From: Ensifer sp. IC3342
Lineage (GTDB): Bacteria > Pseudomonadota > Alphaproteobacteria > Rhizobiales > Rhizobiaceae
Assembly: GCF_020193655.1 (NCBI RefSeq)
Contig: NZ_JADYVE010000001.1
Coordinates: forward strand, 1,302,001 to 1,366,000
DNA: 64,000 bases
Direction: 5' to 3'
Position 1 is the first letter of the stretch; the number at the start of each line of letters is the position of its first letter. Under the pieces are notes generated by a model. It was not told where the DNA came from. It searched no databases and was given only the letters and a program-made list of their open reading frames with translations. Shown in pieces: positions 17,576 through 26,779 of the stretch. Both the position numbers and the translations under genes were made by a program.

Positions 17576-17705
17576 AAGGTCAAGAGTGACGAAAGGACCA
17601 TCCGCGCAGTGCACTCCCCCGGCGAAGTGGAAGGGCGTGCCAATGCAGGAAAATCAACGGGATCGCGTGGTAAGCCGTTCGCTGGATTGGCTATTTTGGC
17701 AAAGG

Positions 17706-17795
17706 TGGCGGACAGAGAGGGATTCGAACCCTCGATACGCTTTCACGTATACACGCGTTCCAGGCGTGCGCCTTCAACCACTCGGCCACCTGTCC
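17706..17795 (-). tRNA. tRNA-Ser (anticodon GGA)
   Basis: 90 nt on the minus strand. The 7-bp acceptor arms begin GGACAG / CTGTCC and the 3' CCA is encoded. The D-arm reads GTGGCCGAGTGGTT, the anticodon loop CTGGAAC gives GGA, a long type II variable arm follows (GTGTATACGTGAAAGCGTAT), and the T-arm reads GGGTTCGAATCCC. It reads serine codons UCC/UCU. Confidence 0.97.
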
Positions 17796-18059
17796 ATCCT
17801 TGAAACAGCCGCTGGTCAATCCGGCTGGATGGGGAAGAGCAAGCTCTTCCGGCGTGCGCCGGACGAAGCGGCGAACGGGCGCGATATATACCGATGATCC
17901 ACGCGGGATCAACTGCTTTCTGACAGTTTATTGACATCTTGTGCGATGGTCTTAGCGACGTCGCCCATTGCGCTCGCAACTTGCGGCGCCTATCTCTCGG
18001 CGCACAAGCGTAAATGATCGGAGAGGCGCGCGTCGGGCCACGCCGCCGAAAGGACGAAA

Positions 18060-18377
18060 ATGCGGTTGCTGCTGAAGCTTGCAAGTTTTTTCGCGCTGGC
18101 GGTGGCGGTGCTTGCCGGGACCGTCGACGCCATCCAGTCGGTTGCCGCCTCGCAGCCGGCGATGACCTCGCTCGCCGATGCCATATCCGCCCTTGGCCCG
18201 GAGGCACTCAACTGGGTGCATAGCCTGCAGCGCACCGCCGCGGGCCCTGCTATCTGGCTGACGGCGCTGCAATGGCTCCTTGCCCGGCCTGCTTTCGCGG
18301 TGCTGTTGGCGCTCGCCCTGCTCCTGTGGATGGCAGGCTACAAGAAACGCCCCGCCGCCGGACGATTTGCCGCCTGA
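18060..18377 (+). CDS. hypothetical two-helix membrane protein
   Basis: 105 residues, ATG 18060 preceded by GAAAGGACG. There is an N-terminal hydrophobic helix (LLLKLASFFALAVAVLAGTV, about 3-22), a central soluble stretch of about 45 residues, and a C-terminal helix (FAVLLALALLLWMAGY, about 79-94) followed by a basic tail (KKRPAAGRF). I recognise no family. The clear ribosome-binding site and membrane pattern make it a probable real gene. Confidence 0.65.
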   Translation: MRLLLKLASFFALAVAVLAGTVDAIQSVAASQPAMTSLADAISALGPEALNWVHSLQRTAAGPAIWLTALQWLLARPAFAVLLALALLLWMAGYKKRPAAGRFAA

Positions 18378-18382
18378 CTGCC

Positions 18383-18444
18383 GCTACAGCTCCGTGCGTC
18401 TTCAAGGGCGCACCAAGTCGCTCCGATTTAAGGAAACATGCAGT
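18383..18444. repeat. decayed copy of the CATGTTTCCTTAAATCG repeat
   Basis: Reads CTACAGCTCCGTGCGTCTTC and then CCGATTTAAGGAAACATGCA, matching the right part of the family at 14406 and 47324 with an internal deletion. It sits upstream of msrA. Confidence 0.6.
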
Positions 18445-18488
18445 AGCCGGTCCTCCACGCTTTTCCGCGCGCACGAAAGGAGCCGCAG

Positions 18489-19143
18489 ATGTTTCTGATC
18501 GACATGTTCAACAAGAAGACGATCCTGCCCGACGCGCAGACCGCACTTCGCGGGCGCGAGGAGGAAATTCCGACGGCAGAGACACACTTCGTCTCCGGAC
18601 GTCCGCTGAAAGGTCCCTACCCCGAAGGCATGAAGCAGGTGCTTTTCGGCATGGGCTGCTTCTGGGGCGCCGAGCGGCTGCTCTGGAACATTCCCGGCGT
18701 CTACGTGACTGCCGCCGGCTATTCCGGCGGGCTGACGCCGAACCCGACCTATCAGGAGACCACGACCGGACTCACCGGCCACGCGGAGGTCGTGCTCGTC
18801 GTCTACGACCCGACAAACGTCTCCTTCGCAAGGTTGCTCAAGGCCCTTCTTCGAGGAGCACGATCCGACCCAGGGCATGCGGCAAGGCAACGATATCGGC
18901 ACCACCTACCGCTCGGCGATCTATGTCTATGACGAGGATCAGCTTCGCGAGGCGAACGCTGCTCGCGACGCCTTCCAGAGGGCGTTGACGGCCTTCGACC
19001 ATGGCGGCGAGATCACCACGGAAATCGGCATGGCCGGTCCGCTTTACTTTGCCGAGGACTATCACCAGCAATATCTCGCCAAGAACCCTGACGGCTATTG
19101 CGGCCTTCGCGGCACCGGAGTGAGCTGCCCGATCGGGCGCTAG
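18489..19143 (+). pseudogene. msrA: peptide methionine sulfoxide reductase A, single-base frameshift
   Basis: MsrA reduces methionine-S-sulfoxide in proteins. The 5' part (ATG 18489, ribosome-binding site AAAGGAGCC) encodes the catalytic GMGCFWGAERL motif and [10 protein letters not shown]. At about 18843-18847 (AAGGCCCTTCTT) an extra base shifts the frame. The correct continuation [20 protein letters not shown] resumes in another frame and runs to a normal C-terminus with [17 protein letters not shown] and GVSC at 19143. Removing one base restores a 217-residue MsrA. As written, the product would lose the resolving cysteines. Either a recent mutation or a base-calling error is possible. Confidence 0.9.
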
Positions 19144-19430
19144 GCTTGGTCGCCCTCTGCAAAGCGCTGCAGTGAACGTTGCGGGTCTGATTGGGCACGG
19201 CGCTGCAGCGGCAACGGCGCACCGATTGGCTCTCGAAATCGACGTCCGGCGACCTCCCGCCGGGCGCCGCATCTTTTTTACCATCCGAAAAATTTTGAGT
19301 GTTTTTTTGCGGAAGCCGTGCAAGGATGCGGCCACCCAAGCCTTAACAAGAGAGGGGCGGGTTGCGCGGAAAGGCCCATTGGGACCACTGCCAGACCCGA
19401 TAAGATCAATAGCGACGACAGGGCTGCACG

Positions 19431-20423
19431 ATGAAAAAAACCATTCTCGGTCTCTTTGCTTTCTCCATGATGTCCGCGACGGCATTGGCCGCCGACATCA
19501 AGCCGGCGATCATCTATGATCTCGGCGGCAAGTTCGACAAATCCTTCAACGAGGCGGCATTTAACGGCGCCGAAAAGTTCAAGACCGAATCAGGTATCGA
19601 ATACCGCGAATTCGAAATCGCCAACGATGCCCAGCGCGAGCAGGCGCTGCGCCGCTTCGCCAGCGACGGCAACAGCCCGATCGTGATGGCCGGCTTCAAC
19701 TGGGCGGCATCGCTCGAGAAGATCGCGGCGGAATATCCGGATACGAAGTTCGCGATCATCGACATGGTGGTCGAAAAGCCGAATGTCAAATCGATCGTGT
19801 TCAAGGAGCAGGAAGGCTCCTATCTCGTCGGCGTGCTCGCCGCTCTCGCGTCTAAGTCGAAGACCGTCAGCTTCGTCGGCGGCATGGACATTCCGCTGAT
19901 CCACAAGTTCGCCTGCGGCTATGTCGGCGGCGCCAAGTCGGTCGGCGCGGACGTCAAGGTGCTCGAGGCCTATACCGGCACGACGCCGGATGCATGGAAC
20001 GATCCGGTGAAGGGCGGTGAAATCGCAAAGTCCCAGATCGACCAGGGCGCGGACGTCGTCTACCACGCCGCCGGCGGTACCGGCGTGGGCGTGTTGCAGG
20101 CGGCTGCGGATGCCGGCAAGCTCGGCATCGGCGTCGACTCCAACCAGAACATGCTGCAGCCGGGCAAGGTGTTGACCTCGATGCTGAAGCGCGTCGACGT
20201 CGCCGTTTATGACTCCTTCATGGCCGCCAAGAACGACAAGTTCGAGTTTGGCATCTCCAACCTCGGCCTCAAGGAAGACGGCGTCGGCTATGCGCTCGAC
20301 GAAAACAACAAGGCCCTGATCACGCCCGAAATGCACGATACGGTGGAAAAGGTGAAGACCGACATCATTGCCGGCAAGGTGCAGGTGCACGACTATATGA
20401 GCACCGAATCCTGCCCCTACTAA
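19431..20423 (+). CDS. BMP family ABC-type substrate-binding lipoprotein-like protein
   Basis: 330 residues. A signal peptide MKKTILGLFAFSMMSATALA (cleavage about 21) has no lipobox cysteine, so the protein is a soluble periplasmic form. The Med/BMP/PnrA fold is shown by KPAIIYDLGGKFDKSFNEAA, FKEQEGSYLVGVLAAL, VSFVGGMDIPLIHKFACGY and VVYHAAGGTGVGVLQAA. The family binds nucleosides or related ligands. No permease or ATPase gene is adjacent, so its transporter partners must lie elsewhere. A terminator follows at 20446. Confidence 0.92.
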   Translation: MKKTILGLFAFSMMSATALAADIKPAIIYDLGGKFDKSFNEAAFNGAEKFKTESGIEYREFEIANDAQREQALRRFASDGNSPIVMAGFNWAASLEKIAAEYPDTKFAIIDMVVEKPNVKSIVFKEQEGSYLVGVLAALASKSKTVSFVGGMDIPLIHKFACGYVGGAKSVGADVKVLEAYTGTTPDAWNDPVKGGEIAKSQIDQGADVVYHAAGGTGVGVLQAAADAGKLGIGVDSNQNMLQPGKVLTSMLKRVDVAVYDSFMAAKNDKFEFGISNLGLKEDGVGYALDENNKALITPEMHDTVEKVKTDIIAGKVQVHDYMSTESCPY

Positions 20424-20445
20424 TTGCGGTGACCTGACATCAAGC

Positions 20446-20479
20446 GGCCGCCTGCTTCAAATGAAGCGGGCGGCCTTTT
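20446..20479 (+). terminator. Rho-independent terminator of the BMP gene
   Basis: GGCCGCCTGCTTC / GAAGCGGGCGGCC stem (one G-T pair) with an AAAT loop followed by TTTT, 22 bases after the stop. Confidence 0.9.
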
Positions 20480-20489
20480 CGTTTCTGCT

Positions 20490-20540
20490 GCATGCTACAG
20501 CAACCGTTCCGCGTCTCAGAAGACGCGCGGCGCTGCAGGC
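20490..20540. repeat. partial copy of the GCGCCGCGCGTCT repeat family, reverse orientation
   Basis: GCATGCTACAGCAACCGTTC followed by a hairpin GCGTCT / AGACGC and GCGCGGCGCTGCAG: the left half of the family, inverted. It is adjacent to the 3' end of slyX. Confidence 0.55.
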
Positions 20541-20589
20541 GGAGCATCCTGAAATGCGGCTCCGCCCGCGCTCCTATCGCTTGACTGAC

Positions 20590-20799
20590 TCAGTAATGCG
20601 GCGGGCGGGTTACCGGTATCGCATCGCGCGCCTGCTCCTCGAGGCTCAGGAAGCGCTCCGTCAGGCGGTCGAGCTTCGCCCGGGTCTGTTCGACCACCTT
20701 CCACTGCTCGGCCAACTGGTCCGAAAGCTCCTCGATGGTCTTCGCCTGGTGCGCCAGCATTTCTTCGAGACGCGTGATCCGGTCGTCTGCGTCGCTCAT
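20590..20799 (-). CDS. slyX: SlyX family protein
   Basis: 69 residues. Almost the whole chain (about 4-58) is a heptad-patterned coiled coil (RITRLEEMLAHQAKTIEELS ... KLDRLTERFLSLEEQ) ending with the family's Pro-rich PPHY tail. The function of SlyX is unknown. Small, cytoplasmic and monocistronic. Confidence 0.9.
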   Translation of the reverse strand: MSDADDRITRLEEMLAHQAKTIEELSDQLAEQWKVVEQTRAKLDRLTERFLSLEEQARDAIPVTRPPHY

Positions 20800-20867
20800 G
20801 TTATTACTCCCGCATCTGGCGTTTGGTTGTCGTTGTGCAAGACGGCCGCGCTGTCAAGCGCTCGGCA

Positions 20868-21605
20868 TTACGCCCCGGCCGCCGCCTTTTGAGCCGCCGA
20901 AAAGCCGGGATCGCGCGCCGAAAGCATCTTGTGGAGATGCACCATCATGGCGGCAGCAAAGAGCGGTGTCAGCAGGTTGAGAAGCGGCACCGTCAGGAAG
21001 GCCGCCAGCACGAGCCCCGCGAGAAACACGGTCGAGCGGTGTTTGACACGAAAGAGCCTCGCCTCGGCGGGCCGACGATAACGCATGGCGGCGAACTCGA
21101 AATATTCCCGCCCGAGCAGATAGCCGTTGACGAGGAAGAAAGCGATGAGATTGACCCCCGGCACGAGCAGCAGCAGGAGTGCAATGATGTTGCCGAGGAT
21201 GACGACGCCAAGGAATTTCGCCGATCCGGTCATGGCCGCCACCAGTGGCAGCGGCTTGCCCGGCGCACTGTCGGGATAGTCGCGCGTCTCGATCACCTCG
21301 GCAACGTCGTCAAGGAAGAAGCCGGCGATGAGCGCCGTGACCGGCGCGAGCAGAAGTGCAAGCGCCAGCGCCAGGCCCAGGCTCGCGAAGATGCCGACAA
21401 TGAATGTGAGCCAACCGGCCCATTCGGGCGTGCCCGGCATCAGCGTGTCGAACCATGGCAGCGCCAGCCAGACGAACAACTCGCGCACCGCGAACCAGAG
21501 CGCGACGAGCGCGAGCAGCGTCAGTCCGATGACTTTCCAGAAGACGGCGCGGGTTTCCGCCGCAAAGAGATTGGCGAAGGCAAGCCGCGCCGCATCGAGA
21601 ATCAT
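20868..21605 (-). CDS. EI24/CysZ-like membrane protein
   Basis: 245 residues with at least four strong transmembrane segments and the re-entrant pattern of the EI24 (formerly DUF540) family, with AFFLVNGYLLGREYFEFAAMR at about 158-178 matching the conserved NGYLLGREYFE core. CysZ of E. coli takes up sulfate; this rhizobial branch is often annotated only as CysZ-like. No sulfur-assimilation gene is nearby, so the substrate is open. Confidence 0.85.
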   Translation of the reverse strand: MILDAARLAFANLFAAETRAVFWKVIGLTLLALVALWFAVRELFVWLALPWFDTLMPGTPEWAGWLTFIVGIFASLGLALALALLLAPVTALIAGFFLDDVAEVIETRDYPDSAPGKPLPLVAAMTGSAKFLGVVILGNIIALLLLLVPGVNLIAFFLVNGYLLGREYFEFAAMRYRRPAEARLFRVKHRSTVFLAGLVLAAFLTVPLLNLLTPLFAAAMMVHLHKMLSARDPGFSAAQKAAAGA

Positions 21606-21896
21606 GACCGCTCTCCCTCACTTTTCCTTGGTCCTGCGCCGGCAGACGCGGTGGATCGGCAACGCATGTAGGCAGAGCGAGCCGCCTCGACAAGGCGGCC
21701 CCCGATTACCCCTTCGGTACCAGTCGCACATGTGCGACGTCCACCGTCCGCGGTGTGAACCCGGCATTCGCGCCATGCCATGTTCAAAGCACGCGGCGTT
21801 CGTCAGCGCGAGTGCGCCTGGCGCGATCGACGCGGCCGTCGACGTGTCCGACCGCATCGGAGCGGATGAGCCCGGAAGTTCAGGAGGCGCTCGCTA

Positions 21897-23915
21897 TCAG
21901 AATTCCTCCCAATCGCTCTTGAGAGCCGCATTGCCACTGAAGGTGGATGCGACCTTGCGGCCGAGCTTGCGCGCGGGAGATGCTACCGCCGTGTCGGTAC
22001 CGCGGGCGACCCATGCCGAGGGGGCGTGGACGGCGGCCGCACCTTCGAGCTTGAATTGGCCGACGAGTTTCCGCAGTCGAATCGCCTCGGCGGCCAGCGT
22101 GTTGGAAGCCGCATTCGATTGTTCCACCATTGCAGCATTCTGCTGCGTCGTCTGGTCCATCGCGTTGACGGCCGTGTTGACCTCGGCAAACCCGACGGAC
22201 TGTTCCCCGGCCGAGGTGGCGATCGATTCCATATGCGCATTGATCTCGACGATGAAGCCGCTGATGGTTTTCAGCGCCACGCCCGCATCGCGCACCAGTT
22301 TCACGCCGTTCTCGACTTCCGCCGAGGAGTTCTGGATCAGCCCCTTGATCTCCTTGGCGGCCTGAGCCGACCGTTGGGCAAGCTCGCGCACTTCCTGCGC
22401 AACGACAGCAAAGCCCTTGCCGGCCTCGCCTGCGCGCGCGGCTTCGACACCGGCATTGAGCGCCAGGAGGTTTGTCTGGAAGGCGATCTCGTCGATGACA
22501 CCAATGATGTTGGAAATCTGCTCTGAACTTTCCTCGATCTTACGCATCGCCTCTTCCGCATGGGAAACGACTTGCGCGGATTCTGCGGCGGAGCGATTGG
22601 CGCTGCCGGCAACGCTCCTCGCTTCTTCTGTGCGCTTGCTGGAATTGGCGACGTTGACAGTGATCTGGTCGAGCGCCGCAGCCGTTTCCTCCAGCGATGC
22701 GGCCTGCTGTTCGGTACGCCTGGAAAGATCGTCCGTGCCGGCCGCGATTTCACGGGTGCCGGCGTCGAGCGTCGAAATCGAGCTGGAAATCTCGCAAAGC
22801 GTCGTGCCGAGCTGGGCGACGGACTGGTTGAAGTCGTGACGCAGCGCTTCAAAATCCTGTGCGAAGGCTTCGTTGAGCTGGAAAGCGAGGTCGCCCGCCG
22901 CCAGACGCTTCAGGCCGGCGGCAAGGCCGGAGGTCGCAACGCGCAGCCGCTCGGCGGCATCGGCTTCGGCCTTTTCCTGCATCGCGATCCGCTCGGCCTC
23001 CGCGCGCCTGCGGCCTTCCTCGGCCTCCTGTTCCAGTCGCCTGTTGGCGATGGCCGCCTGACGGAAAACTTCGAGCGCCCTTCCCATGTCGCCGATCTCG
23101 TCATCGTTCTTCGCAAGGTCGATCTGCGTCTCCAACTGGCCGTCGGCGACCAGCTCCATTGAACTGCTGAGCTTGTACATGCCTCCGATAATGCGCCTGA
23201 AGGTGACGAAGCCGACGATGGCGAGCGTCAGCGCCAGCGCGGACATCGCTATGGCGGTCAATGTCCAGTAAAAAGAGGCACGGGCGTTCGCTTCGTCGAC
23301 GGCGGCCTGGGTGCGCTGTTCCAGCTTTACGTAGAACGCATCGACGGGCTTCATGATCTCCGCCTTGTAGCGGTGGTAGTCCGGCGAATTGAGCATCTGC
23401 GCCGCCTTGCGCTGCGCTTCCGGCCCGAGCGTCGCAACATTGTCCACGAGAGCCATCGCCTCGGTTTCAAGTTTGATCAGGGCATCCGAGCGCTTGCCGG
23501 CTTCGTCCAGCAGGGCGAACTCCTCGTCGGTAAAGCCGGCCTGCTTCATCAGGTCGCGAAGGGAGATGGCCGCGTCGTCTGGACGGGGCTTGGCTTCGCC
23601 GCCCGCGACGAAATCCCAGTAGATCCGGTGATAGTCCTGCGGGCGCGGGCGCGTACCGTTTCTGATCTCGACGACGGCGTTGTACTGGTCCTTGTACGAC
23701 TGGTCCCCGGTCTCGACATAAGTCCTCACCAGGCGGGTCAAATCGTCGGACGACTGACGGAAGCCATCGGCCAACAGGTAAGATCGGTACTTCTGATCGT
23801 AGGCACTCGTGACGTTGCTGGACGCTGCGTCATACCCCCACAGGCTGCCGATGAGGCCGGCAATAGCCACGCCGGTGGCTGATGCGAGGATGATGAATTG
23901 GCTTTTGATTTTCAT
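21897..23915 (-). CDS. methyl-accepting chemotaxis protein
   Basis: 672 residues from ATG 23915, which has AGGAA nine bases upstream (23924 is an alternative). TM1 spans about 7-27 and a periplasmic, mainly helical sensor domain about 30-205 (two helical bundles; ligand unknown). TM2 lies at about 212-235, followed by HAMP, a second HAMP-like linker rich in charged coiled coil, and the signalling domain with the hairpin tip [20 protein letters not shown]. The last residues (DWEEF) match the C-terminal xWxxF tether for CheR/CheB, so this receptor can recruit the methylation enzymes itself. It signals through CheA/CheW to control flagellar rotation. Confidence 0.95.
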   Translation of the reverse strand: MKIKSQFIILASATGVAIAGLIGSLWGYDAASSNVTSAYDQKYRSYLLADGFRQSSDDLTRLVRTYVETGDQSYKDQYNAVVEIRNGTRPRPQDYHRIYWDFVAGGEAKPRPDDAAISLRDLMKQAGFTDEEFALLDEAGKRSDALIKLETEAMALVDNVATLGPEAQRKAAQMLNSPDYHRYKAEIMKPVDAFYVKLEQRTQAAVDEANARASFYWTLTAIAMSALALTLAIVGFVTFRRIIGGMYKLSSSMELVADGQLETQIDLAKNDDEIGDMGRALEVFRQAAIANRRLEQEAEEGRRRAEAERIAMQEKAEADAAERLRVATSGLAAGLKRLAAGDLAFQLNEAFAQDFEALRHDFNQSVAQLGTTLCEISSSISTLDAGTREIAAGTDDLSRRTEQQAASLEETAAALDQITVNVANSSKRTEEARSVAGSANRSAAESAQVVSHAEEAMRKIEESSEQISNIIGVIDEIAFQTNLLALNAGVEAARAGEAGKGFAVVAQEVRELAQRSAQAAKEIKGLIQNSSAEVENGVKLVRDAGVALKTISGFIVEINAHMESIATSAGEQSVGFAEVNTAVNAMDQTTQQNAAMVEQSNAASNTLAAEAIRLRKLVGQFKLEGAAAVHAPSAWVARGTDTAVASPARKLGRKVASTFSGNAALKSDWEEF

Positions 23916-24509
23916 GATGGACATTTCCTGACGTGGACATGTCTCTTCTGCCGCGCAGAACTCATTTCTCACGCCATGAAGCCATGCCGCACATACGCAA
24001 TACCCGACGGCATCGTCGGGAGGCCCACAAGATGTGCTATAAAATGGTTAGGGAATTGAAAATTTTTCCGAGAAATCTCGTATTGCGACAGTATTGCGAT
24101 TGCTCAACCTGCAATAGCACTTCGATAAAACCGATGGTTGCAACATTCCTTGATATGTTTTGTTCGTGATCTGTCAGGCTATTATTCGCAGCTTTTGTTG
24201 TAGTCACGCATCTATTTATTTAACGAGACCTAAAATTGTCCAAGTGCGATTCTTATTATTCTTGACAATTTTACCTTATATTACGAACGACGCTTTTTTC
24301 TTCCGAAAAGAATTGAAAAATCGCGCAGGAAAAGCAGCCTCTTCACGAACCCCGCGACCGAAATCAGCATCTGCAACAGGCCCGTTCGAAATCATGGACC
24401 TGGCCGTTGGCAAGCGCTGGCAAAAGCGATGCGTGACGATATGCTAGAGAAAACCGAACCCGCGTCCGCTCAGCCGGACTGCCGAAATGCCCGACCAAGG
24501 GGAGACGCC
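23916..24509. other. gene-free AT-rich stretch between chemoreceptor and amidase
   Basis: About 590 bases. The part from about 24040 to 24330 is clearly AT-richer than everything around it, with runs such as ATTGAAAATTTTTC and TCTATTTATTTAACGAG. Open frames here are short and lack good ribosome-binding sites. It must contain the promoters of the flanking genes, but no sigma-70 pair of normal spacing was obvious. Confidence 0.5.
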
Positions 24510-25871
24510 ATGATCCACCAGAAAACGCTCGCGAGCCTCGCCGTTCTCGTGCAATCGGGTAAGCTCGATCCGGTCACGCTCGCAGAAGAAACGCTGACTC
24601 GGATCGAAAGCCATCCGGATCAGTCGATCTTCGTCGCACTGACGCGCGAACGTGCACTCAAGGAAGCGCGAGCCGCAACAAGCCGCCTCAAGGCCGGGCG
24701 CTCGCTCGGTCTGCTCGACGGGCTGCCCGTCGCCTGGAAGGATCTTTTCGACCTAGCCGGCAGCGTGACGACGGCGGGCTCCGTCGTCTTCAAGGACAAT
24801 CCGCCTGCCGCGGTAGACGCTCCCGTCGTAGGCGCGCTCGCCGCCGCCGGCATGGTCAGCGTCGGCCGCACGAACATGAGCGAATTCGCCTTTTCCGGCC
24901 TCGGCATCAATCCGCACCATGGAACGCCGCGCAATCCTGCGTCGCCGGATGTGCACCGGATCCCCGGCGGCTCCTCCTCCGGTTCGGCTGCGGCTGTCGC
25001 GGCCGGCCTGGTACCGCTTGCGATCGGCTCGGACACGGGCGGCTCGGTACGTATCCCGGCGGCGATGACCGGCATCGTCGGCTACAAGGCGACGCGCGGG
25101 CGCTATGCGATGAAAGGCGTGTTTCCGCTCGCCGAGAGCCTCGATTCACTCGGCCCTCTCTGCCATACGGTGCAGGACGCGGTGTGGGCGGATGCCGCCA
25201 TGCACAGCCTGACGGCACCGGTCATCCGTCGTGCCGAGCTTGCCGATCTGTCGCTTGTCATTCCCGAAACGATCGTCGTCGACGAGGCCGAAGCGGAGGT
25301 GGTCGTGGCCTTCGAGGCGGCGATCAAGAGGCTGCAGGCGGCGGGCGTCAGAGTGAGGCGCGCGCCCTTCCCGAGCTTTGCAGCCGTGTTCGATCTGACG
25401 GCGCGCCATGGCGCGCTGGTGACGGCTGAAGCCTATGCCCTCCACCGCGAGCGTCTTGCCGGTCCCGAGGCGGCGCGGATGGATCCGCGCGTCGTCACGC
25501 GCACCCGGCTCGGCGAGAAGATCACCCTCAGCGATTACATCGCCCTTCTCGATGCACGTGACCGATTGATCCACGAAACGGTGGAGAGCCTTGGGCCTGG
25601 CGAACTGATCGCGCATCCGACATTGCCGCATGTCGCTCCGCCGATCGCACCGCTTCTTTCCGACGACGAGCTTTTCTTCAAAGTGAATGCCAAGACCCTG
25701 CGGAACACGCTGATCGGCAATTTCCTCGATTTCTGCGGCATCTCCATCCCCTGCGGCACGGGCGCTGCCGGCATGCCGGTCGGCTTCCTGCTCTCCGCAC
25801 CGCATCACCAGGACGACCGGCTGCTGAGCGCGGCCCTTGCTGCCGAGGCGACCATTCGGGGCGAGGCATGA
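24510..25871 (+). CDS. amidase (amidase-signature family)
   Basis: 453 residues from ATG 24510, behind AAGGGGAGA; the 81-base longer start has no ribosome-binding site. The Ser-cisSer-Lys triad is visible: Lys in PVAWKDLFD (about 77), cis-Ser in GGSSSGSAAAVAAG (about 154) and nucleophile Ser in GSDTGGSVRIPA (about 178). Such enzymes hydrolyse amides; GatA is excluded by the lack of its C-terminal features and partners. The stop overlaps the ROK gene start (ATGA). Coupling to sugar-kinase and CutC genes next to the amino-sugar operons suggests, by inference, release of an amino-sugar or amide substrate. Confidence 0.92.
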   Translation: MIHQKTLASLAVLVQSGKLDPVTLAEETLTRIESHPDQSIFVALTRERALKEARAATSRLKAGRSLGLLDGLPVAWKDLFDLAGSVTTAGSVVFKDNPPAAVDAPVVGALAAAGMVSVGRTNMSEFAFSGLGINPHHGTPRNPASPDVHRIPGGSSSGSAAAVAAGLVPLAIGSDTGGSVRIPAAMTGIVGYKATRGRYAMKGVFPLAESLDSLGPLCHTVQDAVWADAAMHSLTAPVIRRAELADLSLVIPETIVVDEAEAEVVVAFEAAIKRLQAAGVRVRRAPFPSFAAVFDLTARHGALVTAEAYALHRERLAGPEAARMDPRVVTRTRLGEKITLSDYIALLDARDRLIHETVESLGPGELIAHPTLPHVAPPIAPLLSDDELFFKVNAKTLRNTLIGNFLDFCGISIPCGTGAAGMPVGFLLSAPHHQDDRLLSAALAAEATIRGEA

Positions 25872-26779
25872 TAATCTGCTTCGACATCGGCGGATCCGCG
25901 ATCAAGGGTGCCATTACGCATTCGCCGGAGCGAATATTCCCTCTGCCGCGGCGCACCACGCCGCTTAACGACTTTCGCCGCTTCGTCGCAACGCTCGAGT
26001 CGGTGCTCGACGAGGCGGGCGGCCTGCCGCAAAGGGTGGCGATCTCGATTACCGGCGTCATCGATCCGCAAACCCGCCGGATCAAATGCGCCAACATTCC
26101 CTGCATCGACGGCCGGGAGCTTGCCGCCGAACTCGAGGCCGCGTTGCACCTGCCCGTGGTGATCGCCAACGACGCCGATTGCTTTGCGCTTGCCGAGGCC
26201 GGCATCGGCGCGGGGCGCGACCACCGGATCGTTTTCGGCGCGATCCTCGGCACCGGGGTCGGCGGCGGCCTGGTGGTCGACGGCAAGCTGATCAACGCAG
26301 ATGGCGGCTTTGCCGGCGAATGGGGGCATGCGCCCGCCGTCGCGGCCGAGGCGGGACATCCGCCTATTTCCATACCGATATTCGACTGCGGTTGCGGGCA
26401 ACGCGGATGCGTCGACACCGTCGGCGGCGCGCGCGGGCTCGAAAGGCTGCACACGACGGTGCACGGTAAGTCCCTCTCCAGCCAGGAGATCATCGAGGCC
26501 TGGCAGAACGGCGACGCAGAAGCAGCGCGCACCATCGATATTTTCGTCGATCTCATCAGCTCGCCGCTGGCGCTCGTCATCAACATAACCGGTGCGACGA
26601 TCGTGCCGGTCGGCGGCGGCCTCTCCAACTCGGAAGCCCTGCTCGCCGAAATCGACGGCGCCGTGCGCAGCCGAATCCTCCGGCAGTTCGAGCGACCGCT
26701 GGTCGTGCGCGGAGAATGCCGGCTGGAGCCTGGCCTAATCGGCGCTGCCCTGCTCGGCTTTGGAGGAAGGGGCGCATGA
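25868..26779 (+). CDS. ROK family sugar kinase
   Basis: 303 residues with no N-terminal HTH, so this is a kinase and not a repressor. ATP-binding FDIGGSAIKGAI at about 4-15; the catalytic Asp lies in VIANDADCFALAE (about 98-110); the zinc-binding ROK motif DCGCGQRGCVDTVGG is at about 174-188; a C-terminal GGGLSNSEALL phosphate-binding loop follows. Likely substrates are GlcNAc, ManNAc or glucose. It overlaps the amidase before it and cutC after it by ATGA, so the three are translationally coupled. Confidence 0.9.
   Translation: MIICFDIGGSAIKGAITHSPERIFPLPRRTTPLNDFRRFVATLESVLDEAGGLPQRVAISITGVIDPQTRRIKCANIPCIDGRELAAELEAALHLPVVIANDADCFALAEAGIGAGRDHRIVFGAILGTGVGGGLVVDGKLINADGGFAGEWGHAPAVAAEAGHPPISIPIFDCGCGQRGCVDTVGGARGLERLHTTVHGKSLSSQEIIEAWQNGDAEAARTIDIFVDLISSPLALVINITGATIVPVGGGLSNSEALLAEIDGAVRSRILRQFERPLVVRGECRLEPGLIGAALLGFGGRGA

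Noticed and set aside
17567..17803. Open frame reading MSYKVKSDERT ... REGFEPS from the TetR operator into the tRNA gene
   Set aside because: It has no ribosome-binding site and its second half is the antisense of tRNA-Ser; REGFEPS is a known false translation of tRNA-Ser ends.
20808..21605. Long plus-strand frame opposite the CysZ-like gene
   Set aside because: Arg/Glu/Gln-rich low-complexity translation typical of an antisense shadow; the minus-strand protein has clear membrane helices and family motifs.
24262..24282. TTGACA followed by TATATT as a sigma-70 promoter
   Set aside because: The spacer is only nine bases, far too short for a sigma-70 promoter.
24160..24447. 95-codon plus-strand frame in the AT-rich spacer
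   Set aside because: Starts at a weak codon without a ribosome-binding site, mixed composition, no family match.
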